From Roseibacterium elongatum DSM 19469 (lineage in GTDB: Bacteria > Pseudomonadota > Alphaproteobacteria > Rhodobacterales > Rhodobacteraceae): a stretch of 64,000 bases of DNA. The stretch covers positions 320,001 to 384,000 of the forward strand of contig NZ_CP004372.1 in assembly GCF_000590925.1 (NCBI RefSeq), given 5' to 3'. Position numbers and translations under genes: made by a program. The notes beneath the pieces are model-generated. The model saw only the letters and a list, made by a program, of their open reading frames with translations. It ran no database searches and was not told where the DNA came from. Shown here piece after piece: positions 46,279 to 55,323 of this stretch. Within the stretch, counting starts at the first letter, position 1, and every line of letters starts with the position of its first letter.

Positions 46279-46896
46279 GTGACGAGATTTCGCAGGATGG
46301 CGGCGATCGGGATCGCCGTGTGTCTGGGCATGGCCAGCCCCCCGCCTGTCAGCGCGCAGGACGCCGGCGCGCAAGGCAGCCGCTTTCCCCCCGCCATTCA
46401 ACCCATGCTGCGCCCCGAGGCGACGCCCGCCGCGGCCGAGGCGACGGCGGTCCGCGCGACGCCGCAGCGCACGGGCCCTGTCACCGGCTTTCCCATGCCG
46501 CGGTTCGTGTCCATGGGCGCCTCCGAGGGGAATGCCCGCCGGGGACCGTCGCGCAGCCATCGCATCGACTGGGTGTTCCAGCGACGTGGCATGCCGGTGA
46601 TGGTCGTGGCCGAGCACGGACACTGGCGGCGCGTGGTGGACCGCGACGGCGCGGGTGGCTGGATGCACTATTCGCTGCTGTCGGGGGTGCGCACCGCCAT
46701 CGTCGAGCAAGACATGCTGTCGCTTCATGCGCGGCCCGACCCCGCCAGCCCCGTGCGCGCCCGCGCCGAGTTGGGCGTGATCGGCCGGTTGCGGGAATGC
46801 CAGCCCGACTGGTGCCTGATGGAGGTGGCCGGCTACCGTGGCTGGGTGCGCAGTGCCGCGCTTTGGGGTGTGGAGCCGGGCGAAAGCTTCGACTGA
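46279..46896 (+). CDS. Secreted SH3-domain protein
   Basis: This 205-residue protein starts at GTG after AAGGAGG and has a signal peptide (VTRFRRMAAIGIAVCLGMAS, cleavage near VSAQ). It then has a Pro/Ala-rich spacer and two bacterial SH3-like repeats: DWVFQRRGMPVMVVAEHGHW leading to GAGGWMHYSLLSG, and LSLHARPDPASPVRARAELG leading to GYRGWVRSAALWG. Such SH3 proteins bind peptidoglycan or act in envelope maintenance. It is divergent from the dehydrogenase gene and convergent with the M3 peptidase gene. Confidence 0.85.
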   Translation: MTRFRRMAAIGIAVCLGMASPPPVSAQDAGAQGSRFPPAIQPMLRPEATPAAAEATAVRATPQRTGPVTGFPMPRFVSMGASEGNARRGPSRSHRIDWVFQRRGMPVMVVAEHGHWRRVVDRDGAGGWMHYSLLSGVRTAIVEQDMLSLHARPDPASPVRARAELGVIGRLRECQPDWCLMEVAGYRGWVRSAALWGVEPGESFD

Positions 46897-46918
46897 ACAC
46901 GGCACGGTCCGACAGTTG

Positions 46919-46959
46919 AAAAAACCGGGCCGCCTGATCCTGCCGGGGGGCGGCCCTTT
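46919..46959 (-). terminator. Terminator between convergent SH3 and M3 peptidase genes
   Basis: An 8-bp perfect GC stem (46927-46934 with 46949-46956) is followed on the minus strand by GG and six T. This makes a good terminator for the peptidase transcript. In the plus direction only three T follow, so it may be weakly bidirectional. Confidence 0.7.
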
Positions 46960-46987
46960 CTGTCGGGTGGCGTGTCGGATGTTGTCC

Positions 46988-49015
46988 TCAGGCGGCGTCC
47001 AACAGCCCGCGCCCTTTGAGCAGCGCCTCGACCCCCGGCATGCGCCCCCGAAAGGCGGTGTAGAGCGCATCCGCCTCGGCCGAGCCGCCAGCGGACAGAA
47101 CATGGTGTTCCAGCTTGGCGGCGAGGGTGGCGTCGAACGGGTCGCCGACCTCTTCGAAGGCGGCGAAGGCGTCGGCATCCATCACCTCGGACCACATGTA
47201 GCTGTAATAGCCGCTGGAATAGCCGTCACCGGCAAAGACATGGGCGAAATGCGGTGTCGCGTGGCGCATGCCGATGGCATGCGGCATCCCGATCCGCGCC
47301 AGCGTTTCGGCCTGTGCCGCCATCGGGTCGGCGGGGGCGGCCCCATCGTGGAAATCGAGATCGACCAGCGCGCTGGCGACATATTCGACCGTCTGAAACC
47401 CCATGTCATAGGTCTGTGCCGCAAGCAGCCGATCCAGCAGATCGCGCGGCATCGCCTTGCCCGTTGTCGCGTGGCGGGCGTGTTTTTCCAGCACCTCGGG
47501 CACTTCCAGCCAGTGTTCATACAGTTGGCTGGGCAGTTCCACGAAATCGCGCGCGACGGACGTGCCGCTGATCGAGGCATAGGTCACATCCGACAGCATC
47601 TGGTGCAGCGCGTGGCCAAACTCGTGGAACAACGTGCGCGCGTCGTCATAAGACAACAGCGCCGGGTCGCCCTTGGCGAAGTTGCACACGTTCACCACGA
47701 TGGGCCGCACATCGCCGCCCAGTTTTTTCTGGCTGCGCATGGCCGAACACCACGCGCCCGACCGTTTCGACCCGCGCGCGAAATAATCTCCGATGAACAC
47801 CGCCATGTGCTGGTCGTTGCGCATCACCTCCCAGGCCCGCGCGTCGGGATGGTAGAGCGTCACGTCGAGCGGGCGGAACTCCAGCCCGAACAGCCGGTTC
47901 GCGCAATCGAACGCCGCCTCGATCATCGCGTCGAGTTGGAAATAGGGCTTCAGCTCGGCCTCATCGAGGTCATGCTCGGCCAGCCGCCGCTTTTCCGCGT
48001 AATAGCGCCAATCCCACGGTTCCAGCGGGCCGTTCACCCCATCCTCGGCCATCATTTTCGCCAGGATATCCGCATCGGCCTCGGCCGCGGCCTTGGCCGG
48101 TGACCAGACGGCCATCAGCAGATCGCGCACCGCCTCGGGCGTTCCGGCCATCTCGGTTTCCAGCTTGTAGGCCGCGAAACTGTCATAGCCGAGCAGTTTG
48201 GCGCGTTCGTCGCGCAGGGCCAGGACCTCGGTCGCGATGCCCCGGTTGTCGGTCTCGCCCCCGTTCATCCCGCGCGCGGCCCAGGCCCGGTAGGCTTTCT
48301 CGCGGAGGTCGCGCCGGGGCGAGAATTGCAGGAACGGGACGATCAGCGACCGCGACAGGGTCACGACCGGACCCTCGGCGCCCTTTTCCGAGCCCGCCGC
48401 GCGTGCGGCGGACACGACGAAATCGGGCAGCCCCTCAAGGTCGTCTTCGGTCAGCTCCATGAACCAGCCTGCCTCATCGGCCAGCAGATTCTGCGTGAAT
48501 TCGGTGCCCAGAACCGACAGGCGGCTTTTTACCTCGGTCAAACGGTCTCGCGCGGCCCCTTCCAGCGCCGCGCCCGACCGCACGAACCCGCGATGGGTCA
48601 GGTAGAGCACGCGCATCTGCTCGGCGCTCAGGCCCAGGTCGTCGCGGCGCTGCCACAGGTCGTCGACCCGGCGGAACAGCGCGGTGTTGTTCACGATTTC
48701 CGAGGAATAGGCCGACAGTTTCGGCGCGAAGTCGCGCTGCAATTCCTGCCGCTTGGGGTTCGAGTCCGACCCGGCGAGGTTGAAGAACACGCCCGCCACC
48801 CGATCGAGCGTCGCGTCGGCCAGTTCCAGCGCCTCGATCGTGTTGGCAAAAGTCGGCGGCGCGGGGTTGTCGGCGATGGCGCGAATGGCGGCACGCCCGT
48901 CGTCCAGCGCGGCCTCCATCGCTGGGGCGAAATGGGAATCCTCGATCTGGCCGAAGGGTGGCAGATCGAACGGCGTATTCCAGTCGGTCAGTAGCGGATT
49001 GGTCAGATCGGTCAT
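46988..49015 (-). CDS. M3 family metallopeptidase (oligopeptidase A / dipeptidyl carboxypeptidase type)
   Basis: This 675-residue cytoplasmic zinc peptidase has the active-site helix TLFHEFGHALHQML (HExxH) near residue 465, with downstream Glu ligand candidates. It starts MTDLTNPLLTDWNTPFDLPP, the usual N-terminus of the oligopeptidase A/Dcp group, with AAGGAG before the ATG at 49015. It degrades short peptides, including signal-peptide fragments. It is a single gene on the minus strand. Confidence 0.92.
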   Translation of the reverse strand: MTDLTNPLLTDWNTPFDLPPFGQIEDSHFAPAMEAALDDGRAAIRAIADNPAPPTFANTIEALELADATLDRVAGVFFNLAGSDSNPKRQELQRDFAPKLSAYSSEIVNNTALFRRVDDLWQRRDDLGLSAEQMRVLYLTHRGFVRSGAALEGAARDRLTEVKSRLSVLGTEFTQNLLADEAGWFMELTEDDLEGLPDFVVSAARAAGSEKGAEGPVVTLSRSLIVPFLQFSPRRDLREKAYRAWAARGMNGGETDNRGIATEVLALRDERAKLLGYDSFAAYKLETEMAGTPEAVRDLLMAVWSPAKAAAEADADILAKMMAEDGVNGPLEPWDWRYYAEKRRLAEHDLDEAELKPYFQLDAMIEAAFDCANRLFGLEFRPLDVTLYHPDARAWEVMRNDQHMAVFIGDYFARGSKRSGAWCSAMRSQKKLGGDVRPIVVNVCNFAKGDPALLSYDDARTLFHEFGHALHQMLSDVTYASISGTSVARDFVELPSQLYEHWLEVPEVLEKHARHATTGKAMPRDLLDRLLAAQTYDMGFQTVEYVASALVDLDFHDGAAPADPMAAQAETLARIGMPHAIGMRHATPHFAHVFAGDGYSSGYYSYMWSEVMDADAFAAFEEVGDPFDATLAAKLEHHVLSAGGSAEADALYTAFRGRMPGVEALLKGRGLLDAA

Positions 49016-49081
49016 GGCGGCAAACTCCTTTGCCCCCAACATAGGCGCCCGTCGCGGCGGCGACGAGCGCCCATGACCGAT

Positions 49082-49516
49082 TTACTCGACGGTGACCGTG
49101 ATCCGGTCGCTGGTTACGGGTGGCGTATGCGGAACGTGGTTCATGTCGCCCAGAACCAGTTGCAGCGTGTGCTCGCCCGGTTGCAGATCCAGCGTCACCT
49201 CGGTCTGGCCGGCGCCGAAATGACGGTGATTGTCGTCGGCGGGCAGCGGGTAGAGCAACTCTTCCTCGCCGTCCGGGCCCTCGCCCAGGGGCGCCCGGTC
49301 CACCAGCAGGTGATGATGCCCGGTATGTTCGGCATCGGTGCCCGCGGGCGCGACACCCATGCCGCTCAGGCCGAACCGCACCGTCAGGGGCGAGGAGACG
49401 GTCGCGCCGTCCTCCAACCCGATGAAATAGACCTCGGCCCCCTCGGGGGCGGGCATGCCCTGCCCGAAGGCGGGGCTGGCGACAGCAAGCAGCGATGCGA
49501 TGAGAATATGTTTCAT
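49082..49516 (-). CDS. DUF4399 secreted protein
   Basis: This 144-residue protein has a signal peptide (MKHILIASLLAVASPAFGQG) and a DUF4399 beta-sandwich domain, marked by VYFIGLEDGATVSSPLTVRF, GHHHLLVDRAP and HTLQLVLGDMNHVPHTPPV. The His-rich GHHHLLVD segment suggests possible metal binding. The function is unknown; it acts in the periplasm. GGGAGG precedes the ATG. Confidence 0.87.
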   Translation of the reverse strand: MKHILIASLLAVASPAFGQGMPAPEGAEVYFIGLEDGATVSSPLTVRFGLSGMGVAPAGTDAEHTGHHHLLVDRAPLGEGPDGEEELLYPLPADDNHRHFGAGQTEVTLDLQPGEHTLQLVLGDMNHVPHTPPVTSDRITVTVE

Positions 49517-49689
49517 GGCTGATCCTCCCTTTACCCTTGGGAAGCTAGGGGGCCGCGACAGAAAGTCACGCCCGGAATTTTCCGCCACGACTGGCGGGCA
49601 TCTGACAAGACATCGCGACGGTCGCCTGCCCGGGGTGCTGGGCCTTGTCAGAGGTGGCGCAACCGCGTGCGCGCCCCGCGCCGCGAGGC

Positions 49690-50748
49690 CTAGAGGTCGC
49701 CGCAGACAGGGCAATCCGCCCGCCGCTGCATCCGGACCGTGCGCGTCTCGGCGTGCAGGGCATCATAGATCAGCATCCGGCCGCGCAGCCCCGCGCCCGC
49801 GCCACAGATCTCCTTGACCGCTTCCAGCGCCATCATCGACCCGACCACCCCCGGCAGCGCCCCGATCACGCCGGTCTCGGCGCAGGTGGCCGACAGAGCC
49901 GCCGCCGGGGCCTCGGGAAAGACGCAGGCCATGCAGGGCGCGCCACCCGCCGGATCATACAGCGTCACCTGACCCTCCCAGGCGGAAATCGCCCCGGCGA
50001 TCACCGGGCGTCCGGCCGCCACGGCTGCACGATTGACCAGCGCGCGCACCGCGAAACTGTCGGTGCCATCCAGGATGAGGTCGTAATCGGCGAACAGGTC
50101 CTCGGCGATCGCCTCGGTCAGTTCCCGGTTATAGGGCCGCACATCGATCCGCGGGTTAAGCGCCTTCAGGGTCATCTCGGCCGAAAAGACCTTGGGCATG
50201 TCCTGCCGTGCATCCGTGTGGATCACCTGGCGTTGCAGGTTGGACAGGCTGACCACGTCATGATCGATCACCCCGAGCCGGCCCACACCCGCCGCCGCCA
50301 GATACAGCAGCGCCGGCGCGCCCAGCCCCCCGGCCCCGACTACCAGCACCTTGGCGTTTTTCAGCGCCAGTTGCCCGCCGCCGCCGATGTCGGGCAGCGT
50401 GATGTGGCGGGCGTAGCGCTCCAGCTCTTCGCCGGTGAAGGGGCCGTCGGACGCGGCCGGCGGCACGCGTTCCTCGCGCCTTGCCTGGGCCGTTTCGGCC
50501 CGACCGCGCAGCCGGTTCAACCCCGCACGATACAGCAGCACCAGCACCAGACCGCCGCCAAACAGCAACCACAAGGCAGGCGAGCCGCCCGTCAGTTCGC
50601 GCAAGGGGTGGCCCGCAGGCAGCGCCACCTGAACCCCCAGAACCGCCACATAAAGCAGGCCCAGCATGTAGAGCCGCGCCTGAACGGGTGTCTTCATCAT
50701 CGCGCCCAAGCCCCAGAGCGCGCCCGCAAGAATGAAAACGAACAGCAT
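49690..50748 (-). CDS. MoeB/ThiF-family adenylyltransferase with N-terminal membrane helices
   Basis: This 352-residue protein has an E1-like domain beginning near residue 110 (LERYARHITLPDIGGGGQLA, VLVVGAGGLGAPALLYLAAA), with LIDxT-type segment ILDGTDSFAVRALV, zinc cysteines in CMACVF and CPVCGDL, and the candidate catalytic Cys in SATCAETGVIGALPG. It would adenylate a sulfur-carrier protein (MoaD or ThiS). Unlike E. coli MoeB, the first 75 residues form about three hydrophobic helices and a basic linker. Its ATG overlaps the dut stop by 1 base, placing it at the end of a coaBC-dut unit. Confidence 0.87.
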   Translation of the reverse strand: MLFVFILAGALWGLGAMMKTPVQARLYMLGLLYVAVLGVQVALPAGHPLRELTGGSPALWLLFGGGLVLVLLYRAGLNRLRGRAETAQARREERVPPAASDGPFTGEELERYARHITLPDIGGGGQLALKNAKVLVVGAGGLGAPALLYLAAAGVGRLGVIDHDVVSLSNLQRQVIHTDARQDMPKVFSAEMTLKALNPRIDVRPYNRELTEAIAEDLFADYDLILDGTDSFAVRALVNRAAVAAGRPVIAGAISAWEGQVTLYDPAGGAPCMACVFPEAPAAALSATCAETGVIGALPGVVGSMMALEAVKEICGAGAGLRGRMLIYDALHAETRTVRMQRRADCPVCGDL

Positions 50749-51215
50749 CAGCCGACCCCGGTCGATCCGAACCCGCCCGCGCCACGCGCGGTGGCGGACA
50801 GGGTGTCAACGACGGCAAAGCGACCCTGCACGACAGGGGCGATCACGGCCTGTGCGATCCGGTCGCCATGGCCGATCCGAAAGGGGGCGTCCCCAAGGTT
50901 GATCACGATCACCCCGAGGGGCCCGCGATAGTCGCTGTCGATCGTGCCCGGCGTATTCAACAGCGTCACCCCATGCTTCAGCGCAAGGCCCGAGCGTGGC
51001 CGCAGCTGCATCTCGTAGCCCGGTGGGATGGCCAGCCGCAGGCCGGTCGGCACGAGGGCGCGGCCCATCGGGCGCAGGGCCAGCCCGTCCGCACGGCGCT
51101 CGGGCTCGAAATTCGCGCGCAGATCGGCGCCCGCAGCCCCGGCTGTGGCATAGTCGGGCAGCGCGATCCCGGCATCGGCCCAGTCCTCGCGCATGATCTC
51201 GACGGTAACGCTCAC
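50748..51215 (-). CDS. dut: Deoxyuridine 5'-triphosphate nucleotidohydrolase (dUTPase)
   Basis: This 155-residue homotrimeric dUTPase removes dUTP and supplies dUMP. All five motifs are present: [43 protein letters not shown] and GAGGFGSTG. The GTG at 51215 gives a family-typical N-terminus ([20 protein letters not shown]); the GTG at 51242 adds nine residues and is also possible. It is downstream of coaBC, and coaBC-dut adjacency is common in Proteobacteria. Confidence 0.92.
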   Translation of the reverse strand: MSVTVEIMREDWADAGIALPDYATAGAAGADLRANFEPERRADGLALRPMGRALVPTGLRLAIPPGYEMQLRPRSGLALKHGVTLLNTPGTIDSDYRGPLGVIVINLGDAPFRIGHGDRIAQAVIAPVVQGRFAVVDTLSATARGAGGFGSTGVG

Positions 51216-51252
51216 CCGTTCATCCCATCCTTGCAGTGACACCGCCCTGGCC

Positions 51253-52449
51253 TCAGGCCAAAGCCTCGGCGATACGTAGGGCCAGACGGCGCGCTGTCTC
51301 GTCTTTCGACAGGCGCGGCCATGCCTCGGCCCCGTCGGCGGTGATCAGGGTCACCGCGTTCTCGGATCCGCCCATGATGCCCGTCGCGGGCGAGACATCA
51401 TTGGCCACGATCCAGTCGCAGCCCTTCCGCGCGCGTTTCTCTGTCGCGTGCCGCGCGACATCATGGGTTTCGGCGGCGAAACCCACCACCAGCCCCGGCC
51501 GCCCTGTTTCCAGTTTGCTGACGCTGGCCAGAATGTCGGGGTTTTCGGCGAAGTCCAGAACCGGCAGGCTGCCGCTGCCGTCCTTCTTCATCTTCTGTGC
51601 GGCCGCATTGGCGACGCGCCAGTCGGCGACCGCGGCGGCGAAAACGGCGGCATCGGCGGGCAGGACCGTGTTGACGGCCTCGGCCATCTCCTGCGCGGTT
51701 TCGACGGGGATCACCTCGACCCCGGCCGGCGGCGGAACATCGGCCGGGCCGGTGACGAAACTGACCCGCGCGCCCAGATCGCGCAGCGCGGCCGCAATCG
51801 CGGTGCCCTGCGCCCCCGAGGAGCGGTTGGCGATATAGCGCACCGGGTCGATCGGTTCATGAGTCGGCCCCGAGGTGACCAGCACATGTTTGCCCCTGAG
51901 CGGTCCGTCGCCCAGCGCGCGTTCGATGGCTGCGACGATCTCGGGCATCTCGGCCATGCGGCCGGGCCCGAACTCGCCACAGGCCATGGCGCCCTCGTTC
52001 GGGCCGACGACCATCACACCGTCGCCCTGCAACGTGGCCAGATTGCGCTGTGTGGCCGGGTGATCCCACATGCGCACATTCATCGCGGGCGCGATGAGCA
52101 CGCGCTTGTCGGTCGCCATCAGTAGGGTCGAGGCCAGATCGTTGGCCAGCCCCGCGGCCATCTTGCCCATCAGATCGGCGGTGGCGGGGGCTACCACGAC
52201 CAGATCCGCGGCGCGGCTCAGCTCGATATGGCCCATCTCGGCCTCGTCGGTCAGATCGAACAGGTCGCGATAGACCTTTGCACCGGCCAGCGCCGAGGCC
52301 GAGAGGGGGGTCACGAACTGCTCGGCCGCCCGCGTCAGCACGGGGGTGACGGTCGCGCCGCGGTCGCGCAGCCGCCGGATCAGATCCAGCGATTTGAACG
52401 CCGCAATACCGCCGCTGATGATCAGCAGAATTCTCTTGTCCGTCAGCAT
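51253..52449 (-). CDS. coaBC: Bifunctional phosphopantothenoylcysteine decarboxylase/synthetase CoaBC
   Basis: This 398-residue enzyme makes 4'-phosphopantetheine for coenzyme A. The N-terminal flavoprotein CoaC domain has [33 protein letters not shown] and the signature [17 protein letters not shown] with the active Asn. The C-terminal CoaB domain has [20 protein letters not shown] (20 residues) and a KMKKD lysine motif. The ATG at 52449 begins the flavoprotein fold. dut lies 37 bases downstream. Confidence 0.94.
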   Translation of the reverse strand: MLTDKRILLIISGGIAAFKSLDLIRRLRDRGATVTPVLTRAAEQFVTPLSASALAGAKVYRDLFDLTDEAEMGHIELSRAADLVVVAPATADLMGKMAAGLANDLASTLLMATDKRVLIAPAMNVRMWDHPATQRNLATLQGDGVMVVGPNEGAMACGEFGPGRMAEMPEIVAAIERALGDGPLRGKHVLVTSGPTHEPIDPVRYIANRSSGAQGTAIAAALRDLGARVSFVTGPADVPPPAGVEVIPVETAQEMAEAVNTVLPADAAVFAAAVADWRVANAAAQKMKKDGSGSLPVLDFAENPDILASVSKLETGRPGLVVGFAAETHDVARHATEKRARKGCDWIVANDVSPATGIMGGSENAVTLITADGAEAWPRLSKDETARRLALRIAEALA

Positions 52450-52478
52450 GATCCCGTCCCCGTCTGCCGCGCGGCAGG

Positions 52479-53243
52479 TTAGGTGCCCCCATGGGCCGGG
52501 GCAATGGCGAATTGCGGCACAAGGGGGCACGCCCCTTCGGGCCCCATCTCGGCGCGCATGGCCAAAAGCGCGTCCAGATCGCCGCCCAGCCATTCCAGGG
52601 CCAGCGTCACGCAGACCCGTTCCCGCGGATAGGTGCCGAACAGATCGCGCGGCAGGGGCCGGCCGGCCGCCGCAAGGGCCACCATCACCGGGGGCGCCGG
52701 CCCAAGCGCCACGTAGTCGGCGAAGCCTTCGTTGATCCAGTGCGGAATGCGCGTGATCGCCAGACGCCCCGCATGATGCACCAGTTGCAGATGCGTGGCC
52801 TCATGCACGAGGTAGTAACTGAGGGTGCGCGGCGGCGGCACCGCCTGCCCGGCCCGGACCAGACGGTTCTGGTCGAAATCGGCGTGGCGCAGAAAGATGT
52901 TGGCGCGCGAGGCGACCGGGTAGGTCAAGCCCGAGGCCCGGGTCGAGCCGACAAAGAACACGCGCAGGGCCAACCCGCCCTCGACCAGCCAGACATGCAT
53001 ATCCTCGGGCGGGCCAAGGGGCGAGGCCGCCAAAAGCGCCGTCACCTCCTGCCCCATCCGTTCGGCCGATCCCGGAAGCGGCGCCTGCGCATGAAAGGTC
53101 AGCGCGCCCCCCTGCCGTTCATGGGAAAACAGGGGCGCGGGCCATGCGATCAACGCCACCGTGGCGAGATAGATCGACAGGACCAGCGCAAAGGCGGTCA
53201 CGCTGAACCGGAACACCCACCGAACCATGCGCGCATAGCTCAT
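52479..53243 (-). CDS. Membrane-anchored gluzincin-like metallopeptidase (putative)
   Basis: This 254-residue protein has an N-terminal membrane helix or signal anchor (residues about 8-34) and a periplasmic domain containing YYLVHEATHLQLVHHAG (HExxH at about residues 148-152) followed about 20 residues later by IPHWINEGFADYVAL, which supplies the third zinc ligand Glu as in peptidase MA-like gluzincins. The family is unnamed to me; the zinc-site pattern is what supports the call. Its neighbours are the ChaN-like gene (15 bases upstream) and coaBC. Confidence 0.7.
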   Translation of the reverse strand: MSYARMVRWVFRFSVTAFALVLSIYLATVALIAWPAPLFSHERQGGALTFHAQAPLPGSAERMGQEVTALLAASPLGPPEDMHVWLVEGGLALRVFFVGSTRASGLTYPVASRANIFLRHADFDQNRLVRAGQAVPPPRTLSYYLVHEATHLQLVHHAGRLAITRIPHWINEGFADYVALGPAPPVMVALAAAGRPLPRDLFGTYPRERVCVTLALEWLGGDLDALLAMRAEMGPEGACPLVPQFAIAPAHGGT

Positions 53244-53258
53244 CGGCGCGCCCGAGGC

Positions 53259-54071
53259 TCAGCGAAAGGCGGCACAGGGATCGGGCCGTGCAACCGGATC
53301 GGCGAGCGCCCAAAGATCAAAGGGCGTGTCTGCGTCGGGCGGTGCCTCGAACTGTCCGAGGCTGACCACCTCAAGCTCGGGTGCGGCCACGGCAAGGAGG
53401 GCGGGAATGCCCCAATCCCGGCGCGCATGGCCATTGCCGGTGATGATCGCCACCGGCGCGCCATGCCGGGCCAGCGCATCCAGCGCGACCCGGGCAAGAA
53501 CCGCGTCGCGCAGGCGTTGCGCTTCGACGAAGCCGGGCAGGATCTCGGGTGGCAGGGCATCGCAATGGGCGGCCAGTTGTGCGGCCTCGCGCGCGGCCTG
53601 CTCTTCCTCCGGCAGGGGACGGTCGAGGCCGAACCGCGCGGCCCCCGCGCCGAAGGTCGCCGCGGCCCCGTTGGCAAAAGCCCCTTGTGCCGCCTCGCGC
53701 ACCACTTGCGCGCCATAGATCGGCCCGGTTTGCGCATAGGCGATCAAGGGATAGTACATGGCGAAATCGGGCCATCCGCTTTCGGACCACATCAACACCT
53801 CTTCCAGCGCGACGGGATCGGCGGCGAGGTCGGGGGTGACACGCCGCGCGCCGTCCTCGGTCAACATCTCGAAGACCAGCGCGGTGGGCGCGAGCGCCTC
53901 GACCACCTCGGCCTGCAGGCGGTGATGGGCGGGGTTGTCGTGAACCTCGCCAAGGATGACGATATCGGCGCCTTGCGCCGCACGGGCAACCGCCGTGGCC
54001 GATTGCACCTGTTCGGCACCGGCTTGCGGCGCAAGCAGCGCCAGGATCAGGGCGAGTGTCAAACGGATCAT
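53259..54071 (-). CDS. ChaN-like (Cofac_haem_bdg) secreted protein
   Basis: This 270-residue protein has a signal peptide, MIRLTLALILALLAPQAGAE, with no lipobox Cys, so it is probably periplasmic and soluble. The ChaN/haem-binding uptake domain is marked by ADIVILGEVHDNPAHHRLQA, VFEMLTEDGARRVT and AIITGNGHARRDWGIPALL. ChaN of Campylobacter binds haem; the role of this group in Rhodobacterales is not established. It is likely co-transcribed with the metallopeptidase gene 15 bases downstream. Confidence 0.82.
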   Translation of the reverse strand: MIRLTLALILALLAPQAGAEQVQSATAVARAAQGADIVILGEVHDNPAHHRLQAEVVEALAPTALVFEMLTEDGARRVTPDLAADPVALEEVLMWSESGWPDFAMYYPLIAYAQTGPIYGAQVVREAAQGAFANGAAATFGAGAARFGLDRPLPEEEQAAREAAQLAAHCDALPPEILPGFVEAQRLRDAVLARVALDALARHGAPVAIITGNGHARRDWGIPALLAVAAPELEVVSLGQFEAPPDADTPFDLWALADPVARPDPCAAFR

Positions 54072-54172
54072 GCGGACCTCGGGTCTTGGCCCGCGTAAAG
54101 AGGGCCCGTGTCAGGGCCAGATGCCCATTCGGGCGGCGGCGTGCAAGGGACGGCCCCGCCCGGGGTGAGTCG

Positions 54173-54343
54173 TCAGTCAAAAAGGGCGAACCGTTCGGTC
54201 CCGTCGGACCAAAGGGACGGGCCCTGCGCCGCCTGGGCCACGATGCCGGTCGGTGCGGTTTGCAGACCGCCCTGCGGGGTGATCCACAGAACCGTGACCG
54301 CAAACAGACCGGCAATCAGGGCAAGCGGCGCGTGGAGGATCAC
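54173..54343 (-). CDS. Predicted 56-residue membrane protein overlapping the end of rpoH
   Basis: The frame starts with GTG overlapping the rpoH stop by 4 bases (GTGA) and encodes one N-terminal hydrophobic helix (MILHAPLALIAGLFAVTVLW), then a short polar tail ending GPSLWSDGTERFALFD. The composition is protein-like and the overlap is typical of translational coupling. However, the nearest AGGAGG lies about 18 bases upstream of the GTG and no family is recognised. Confidence 0.5.
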   Translation of the reverse strand: MILHAPLALIAGLFAVTVLWITPQGGLQTAPTGIVAQAAQGPSLWSDGTERFALFD

Positions 54344-55221
54344 GCGGCGAAGAATGTCAGAACCTCCTTCGACTGCGCCTCGAGGGTCTTGCGCATCTTC
54401 GAAAAAGCGGCCGCTTCGAGTTGCCGGACTCTTTCCTTGGACAGGCCCAGTTCATTGCCCAGGCTTTCCAGCGTGCGCGGCTCTTCGCGCAGCTTGCGTT
54501 CGCGCACGATAAAACGTTCGCGCTCGTTCAACGCCTGCATGGCGGTGATCAGCCATTCACGCAACTGCGCGTTGTCGTGGCTGTCCTGCACCAGATCGGC
54601 GGCCTGCGCGCCGTCATCTTCCAGCGCGTCGATCCATTCGCGGCCTTCGTCATCCACCGACTGCGTGGCATTCAGGGAATAGTCCGATCCGGCCAGCCGC
54701 CCTTCCATCATCTCGACATCATGCAGGGGCACGCCAACCTCGGTCGCGATCAACTGCCGCAACTGGTGACGGTCGAGCGTCTCACCCCGCGCGCTGGCCT
54801 CACGCTCGAGCCGGGCCTGAACACGGCGCATGTTGAAGAACAGCGATTTCTGCGACGAGGTCGACCCGGTGCGCACCATCGACCAGTTGCGCATCACGTA
54901 ATCCTGGATCGACGCCTTGATCCACCAGACCGCATAGGTCGAAAACCGCACGCCCCGGTCGGGGTCGAATTTGTCGGCGGCCTTCATCAGGCCCAATCCG
55001 GCCTCTTGGATCAGGTCGTTCATCGGCGCGCCATAGCGCTTGAACTTAGCCGCCATCGAGATCGCCAGACGCATATACGCGGTAATCAGGCGATGCAGGG
55101 CCTCTTCGTCGCGGTGATCGCGCCATGCGTAAGCCAGTTTCAGTTCCGTCTCCGCATCCAGCAGCTCGGCCTTCATGGCGCGCCGCGACAGAGACTGTTC
55201 TCCACCCATGTCAAAAGCCAT
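54340..55221 (-). CDS. rpoH2: RNA polymerase sigma-32 factor, RpoHII type
   Basis: This 293-residue sigma factor has region 2 (LITAYMRLAISMAAKFKRYG, GLGLMKAADKFDPDRGVRFS), the RpoH box QKSLFFNMRR near residue 127 and region 4 helix-turn-helix ESLGNELGLSKERVRQLE. The sequence RYGAPMNDLIQEAGLGLMKA resembles the RpoHII paralogue of Rhodobacterales rather than the classical heat-shock RpoHI. In Rhodobacter, RpoHII is switched on by RpoE under singlet-oxygen stress and drives glutathione and repair genes. An RpoE-like promoter lies upstream. Confidence 0.9.
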   Translation of the reverse strand: MAFDMGGEQSLSRRAMKAELLDAETELKLAYAWRDHRDEEALHRLITAYMRLAISMAAKFKRYGAPMNDLIQEAGLGLMKAADKFDPDRGVRFSTYAVWWIKASIQDYVMRNWSMVRTGSTSSQKSLFFNMRRVQARLEREASARGETLDRHQLRQLIATEVGVPLHDVEMMEGRLAGSDYSLNATQSVDDEGREWIDALEDDGAQAADLVQDSHDNAQLREWLITAMQALNERERFIVRERKLREEPRTLESLGNELGLSKERVRQLEAAAFSKMRKTLEAQSKEVLTFFAA

Positions 55222-55276
55222 TTCGAACCCCCCGGTTCATTGGTTTTGCTATTTCGCCCTCAGCAAGCGATTATCA

Positions 55277-55306
55277 GGGTTACGGGACGGTCTTGCGTTC
55301 GGATCA
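55277..55306 (-). promoter_or_regulatory. Candidate RpoE (ECF sigma) promoter for rpoHII
   Basis: On the minus strand TGATCC (55306-55301) is followed after 18 bases by TAACCC (55282-55277), giving a predicted start near 55270 and a leader of about 48 bases. TGATCC is the established -35 element of the RpoE regulon in Rhodobacter, with a TAA-type -10. The element lies within the region just before the divergent cobP start. Confidence 0.55.
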
Positions 55307-55323
55307 CTTCTGGGGAAAGAAAA

